DNA from: Acidobacteriaceae bacterium
Lineage (GTDB): Bacteria > Acidobacteriota > Terriglobia > Terriglobales > Acidobacteriaceae
Direction of reading: 5' to 3'
NCBI GenBank assembly: GCA_003140705.1
Contig: PLKU01000085.1
Coordinates: 31,171 to 40,088 of the forward strand
Length of the DNA stretch: 8,918 nucleotides
In this document: piece by piece, positions 6,196 through 8,918 of the stretch
How positions within the stretch are numbered: position 1 is the stretch's first letter
Layout: each line of letters begins with the position of its first letter
Program-made: the position numbers and the translations under genes
Notes under the pieces: generated by a model
Told to the model about the DNA's origin: nothing
What the model saw: only the letters and a program-made list of their open reading frames with translations
Database searches by the model: none

Positions 6196-8212
6196 CCACT
6201 CGTCTTGCGGCCTGAAGCCGGATGGACACATGCACAAGGCTGAGCGCAGCCGGGGTAACGCCGGGAAGGCGGCTCGCTTGGCCAATAGTGATTGGGCGGA
6301 CGCGCTCAAGGATCTCGCGCATCTCGCGCGACAGACCGCTGATGGCGCTGTATTCGATCCAATCGGGAATTGTGACGGATTCAGCTGCCTTCAGCTTTTC
6401 AATCGACTTCTTCTGCTGTTCCAGGTACCCGGCAAACTTGATTTCAGTCTCGACGGCGCGCGCCTCGTTTCGCAGAACAGCGGGAAGCGTTGTCGGCCCG
6501 TTAGGAATCTGTCCTGAGTCTAAACAAAGCGCGGCCGAGTATTCTGCGAGCAAGGGCTCTTTTGCGACGGCTTCGCGCATTGCGCCTAGAACAGGCTCAA
6601 TCGTCACCTCGGGACGCTTCAGCAGTTGCGCCCATGTGAGTCCTGCTGTTGCCGTAAGCGCACCAAAGCCGCCAGCGGCCAAACTCTCCATATTCACTTT
6701 TCCTGCGGACAAGAGACGTTCCAATACCCCCATGCGAGCCTGCTTCTGCTCATATTCTGCCCAGGCCTGGTCACCGATCAATCCCAGGCCGCGACCGTAA
6801 GGCGTGAGGCGGCGGTCGGCGTTGTCGATGCGCAAGTGCAGGCGGAACTCGGCTCGAGAAGTGAACATGCGGTAAGGCTCGTTCGTGCCCTTTGATATCA
6901 GGTCGTCGATGAGAATCCCGGTGTAGCCTTCTGTCCTGTCCATGGTGAACGGCGGCAACCCCTTCAGCCACAGTGCGGCGTTGATACCAGCCATGATGCC
7001 CTGGCAGGCGGCTTCTTCATATCCACTTGTCCCGTTGATTTGACCGGCCAGGTAAAGACCCTCCATCTTCTTGACCTTGAGGCATCGGTCCAGTTCTGTG
7101 GCATCGACGCTGTCGTATTCAATGGCGTATCCGGGACGCAGCATCTCAGCATCTTCGAGGCCTGGGATGGAACAAACAATCTGCCACTGCACTTCCATCG
7201 GCAGCGATGTGGACATGCCGTTGACATAGACCTCGTGCGTGTTGAGCCCTTCGGGTTCAAGGAAGAACTGGTGCTGGGTCTTGTCAGGAAACTTGACGAT
7301 CTTGTCTTCGATTGACGGGCAATAGCGCGGCCCGATGCCCTCGATCTGGCCGGAGTACATGGCGGAACGGCCCACATTTTCGCGGATGATGCGAAGCGTT
7401 TCAGGAGTGGTGAAGGCGATGTGGCAGCTTATCTGTGGCTGGACAATTTTCTTTGTTCGAAAACTGAACGGCGTAGGGTCAGCATCACCGGGCTGCTCGT
7501 CGAAAGCGTCCCAGCGAATGGTCCGACCGTCGAGCCTGGGTGGCGTACCAGTTTTCAGCCGACAGGTCCTGAGGCCCAGGGCGCGTAACGCCTCGCCCAG
7601 CAAAACTGACGCAGGCTCGCCGCTGCGACCGGCGGGATAGCGTTCTTCGCCGCAATGGATGAGGCCATTCAGAAAAGTGCCTGTCGTAATGATGGTGGCG
7701 CCCGCAAGCAAGCGACGGCCATCACGAAGTTTGAGCCCCAACACGCGTCGGCGAGGTCGCATGGGCCGTGGAATTTCGTTGGATTCTTCAAAAACTGGCG
7801 CGAGTTCAGGCGCACTCTCTTCAATCACCAGGTCGACCACTTCTGCCTGGCGAATATGCAAACCGGCCTGGGCCTCAAGTACCTCGCGCATCTTTACGCG
7901 ATAGAGCTGCTTGTCGCACTGGGCACGCGGACTCCACACAGCGGGGCCGCGCGAAGTATTCAGCAGACGAAACTGAATTCCGACCGCATCCGCCACCTCG
8001 CCCATTACGCCGCCGAGAGCGTCGACTTCCCGCACCAGGTGGCCCTTCGCCACTCCACCGATCGCAGGATTGCAGCTCATCTGCGCGATGAGGTCCATGT
8101 TCATGGTGATCAGAGCGGTCTTGAGGCCCATGCGCGCCGCGGCCATCGCGGCCTCGCATCCCGCGTGTCCGGCGCCAACCACAACAACATCATATTTTTC
8201 AGTGAAGGCCAT
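6188..8212 (-). CDS. mnmG: tRNA uridine-5-carboxymethylaminomethyl(34) synthesis enzyme MnmG (GidA)
   Basis: MnmG works with the GTPase MnmE in the cytoplasm to install the (carboxymethyl)aminomethyl group on U34 of certain tRNAs, using FAD and a methylene-folate donor. The FAD-binding motif GAGHAG is at residues 13-18, with [14 protein letters not shown] at 45-58 containing C47. The two family signatures are clear: [15 protein letters not shown] at 294-308, whose C298 corresponds to E. coli C277, and [17 protein letters not shown] at 389-405. The C-terminal helical domain ends with the usual [14 protein letters not shown] at 643-656. At 674 residues it is about 45 longer than E. coli MnmG (629). 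Much of the excess is a Pro/Glu/Arg-rich insert at about 131-157 and may extend elsewhere. The ATG at 8212 has AGGGA six bases upstream. The frequent partner rsmG is not downstream; instead the gene converges on fsr with an 8-bp overlap. Confidence 0.97.
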   Translation of the reverse strand: MAFTEKYDVVVVGAGHAGCEAAMAAARMGLKTALITMNMDLIAQMSCNPAIGGVAKGHLVREVDALGGVMGEVADAVGIQFRLLNTSRGPAVWSPRAQCDKQLYRVKMREVLEAQAGLHIRQAEVVDLVIEESAPELAPVFEESNEIPRPMRPRRRVLGLKLRDGRRLLAGATIITTGTFLNGLIHCGEERYPAGRSGEPASVLLGEALRALGLRTCRLKTGTPPRLDGRTIRWDAFDEQPGDADPTPFSFRTKKIVQPQISCHIAFTTPETLRIIRENVGRSAMYSGQIEGIGPRYCPSIEDKIVKFPDKTQHQFFLEPEGLNTHEVYVNGMSTSLPMEVQWQIVCSIPGLEDAEMLRPGYAIEYDSVDATELDRCLKVKKMEGLYLAGQINGTSGYEEAACQGIMAGINAALWLKGLPPFTMDRTEGYTGILIDDLISKGTNEPYRMFTSRAEFRLHLRIDNADRRLTPYGRGLGLIGDQAWAEYEQKQARMGVLERLLSAGKVNMESLAAGGFGALTATAGLTWAQLLKRPEVTIEPVLGAMREAVAKEPLLAEYSAALCLDSGQIPNGPTTLPAVLRNEARAVETEIKFAGYLEQQKKSIEKLKAAESVTIPDWIEYSAISGLSREMREILERVRPITIGQASRLPGVTPAALSLVHVSIRLQAARRVAS

Positions 8213-8315
8213 CGAGTTCCCTGAGAGCTGCTACAAGCCTATTCTACGGATTTGTGAAGTGCGGTGCTCAGCGTCGTTGAGCCAGCTCGCCAGAATGGGT
8301 CAAATTGGCCTGCGA
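8213..8315 (-). promoter_or_regulatory. Possible promoter of mnmG
   Basis: This 103-bp gap separates mnmG from the upstream membrane-protein gene. On the minus strand TAGAAT (8246-8241) is a fair -10 box. It would place the transcription start near 8234, leaving a short leader that includes the AGGGA ribosome-binding site at 8218-8222. The sequence at the -35 position matches poorly. Readthrough from the upstream gene is also possible. Confidence 0.3.
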
Positions 8316-8918
8316 CTAGGCCCACGCCAAGCGGACCCTTCGCCAGGAATAGGCCACCAGCACAAGAACGATGGCGGCTATCAGATACCGGGCCGGAGTA
8401 CTCGACTCGGGCGTGGTCCCCATGTAGTCAAGATTGCGAATATGATGCAGCGGGCCGATGTACCACCAGGCGGTGTAGAGAGCCTCGAAGAACTTGCGCG
8501 ACCCACTGGCAACGCCAAGCGAAAGCGCCAAGGCGGGGATGAAGAGTGCGCCGGTTGCCCAAGCAGCCAGGCCGGTGAAGTCGGCGCCAATGATCAGGTG
8601 CAAGGCAAGACCGCCACCGGTGAGTGCGGCCAACAGAACGCCAGCTGTAAAGGTGGCCAGAAGCTGGCGCGGAACGGCGTGCGGAGCCGAGAAGATAACT
8701 GACCCCGTAGAGAATTGCGTTTCGCGCGTTCCCATCTGCGACCAGACCAGCACCGGCCACAGCCAGGCAACAACAATCACACCAGAGCGCGCAGCACCAA
8801 GCGGCGAGGCCAGGCACGCGATGAAGAGGCCCGAAGCGCCCAAATACCACCACCAGGCATGGCCTCGCAGTAACAAGCGAAGCTCGGCTACCACGAGAGC
8901 GAAGAAACAAGTCTGCAC
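8316..8918 (-). CDS. Multi-span membrane protein, C-terminal part; probable ABC-2 type transporter permease
   Basis: At least 200 residues lie in the window. The first codon at the edge is GTG and is probably an internal valine, so the gene likely continues to the right. Five hydrophobic segments are visible at about residues 21-38, 45-61, 86-110, 113-137 and 177-191 (counted from the edge), with a further Trp/Tyr-rich stretch near 147-156. The protein ends in a basic tail, WRRVRLAWA. The middle segment FSAPHAVPRQLLATFTAGVLL resembles ABC-2 permeases, in which a Pro-Arg turn precedes a membrane helix. No soluble catalytic domain is seen. It precedes mnmG by 103 bp on the same strand, but no functional link is evident. 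Membrane location is well supported; the ABC-2 family call is tentative without the missing N-terminal part. Confidence 0.6.
   Translation of the reverse strand: MQTCFFALVVAELRLLLRGHAWWWYLGASGLFIACLASPLGAARSGVIVVAWLWPVLVWSQMGTRETQFSTGSVIFSAPHAVPRQLLATFTAGVLLAALTGGGLALHLIIGADFTGLAAWATGALFIPALALSLGVASGSRKFFEALYTAWWYIGPLHHIRNLDYMGTTPESSTPARYLIAAIVLVLVAYSWRRVRLAWA

Noticed and set aside
7655..8224. Plus-strand frame of 189 codons opposite mnmG
   Set aside because: Antisense to strongly conserved MnmG coding sequence, including its FAD-binding motif.
8070..8702. Plus-strand frame of 210 codons spanning the mnmG start and the membrane-protein gene
   Set aside because: Antisense to two minus-strand genes with clear family or membrane features; no motifs of its own.

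Overview
The window reads like chromosomal DNA of a soil-type Acidobacteriota (Terriglobia-like). This is an inference. It rests on a GC-rich genome style, a DmsE/MtrA-type decaheme cytochrome followed by a protein whose N-terminus resembles acidobacterial outer-membrane barrels, and the divergence of the housekeeping protein MnmG. No rRNA or tRNA gene is present to confirm the taxon.

Left part (1-1338, minus strand): a ten-heme, secreted c-type cytochrome is followed 129 bp downstream by the start of a second exported protein that runs off the left edge. Together they look like the periplasmic electron carrier and possibly the outer-membrane sheath of an MtrA/MtrB-like conduit moving electrons across the envelope.

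Middle (1588-2885): a complete IS5-superfamily insertion sequence of 1298 bp, with perfect 15-bp terminal inverted repeats flanked by TA on both sides. It sits in what was the divergent promoter region between the cytochrome operon (minus) and an Fnr/Crp-family regulator (plus, 3410-4162). The regulator has an N-terminal cysteine cluster and an FNR-like recognition helix, so a redox- or oxygen-responsive regulator next to a respiratory cytochrome is a coherent picture. The insertion would be expected to alter regulation of one or both. Between the element and the regulator lie about 520 bp without a convincing gene but with a palindrome and a strong hairpin.

Right part: downstream of the regulator, on the plus strand, come a secreted SnoaL/DUF4440-like small protein and a clear fosmidomycin-resistance-type MFS exporter (fsr). 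The fsr gene ends inside the 3' end of mnmG (minus strand, 8-bp convergent overlap), which encodes the FAD-dependent tRNA wobble-uridine modification enzyme. Upstream of mnmG, on the same strand, is the C-terminal part of a multi-span membrane protein, probably an ABC-2 type permease, cut by the right edge.

No CRISPR array, phage module or clearly unprecedented system was seen. The most interesting unit is the regulator / insertion sequence / decaheme cytochrome arrangement.
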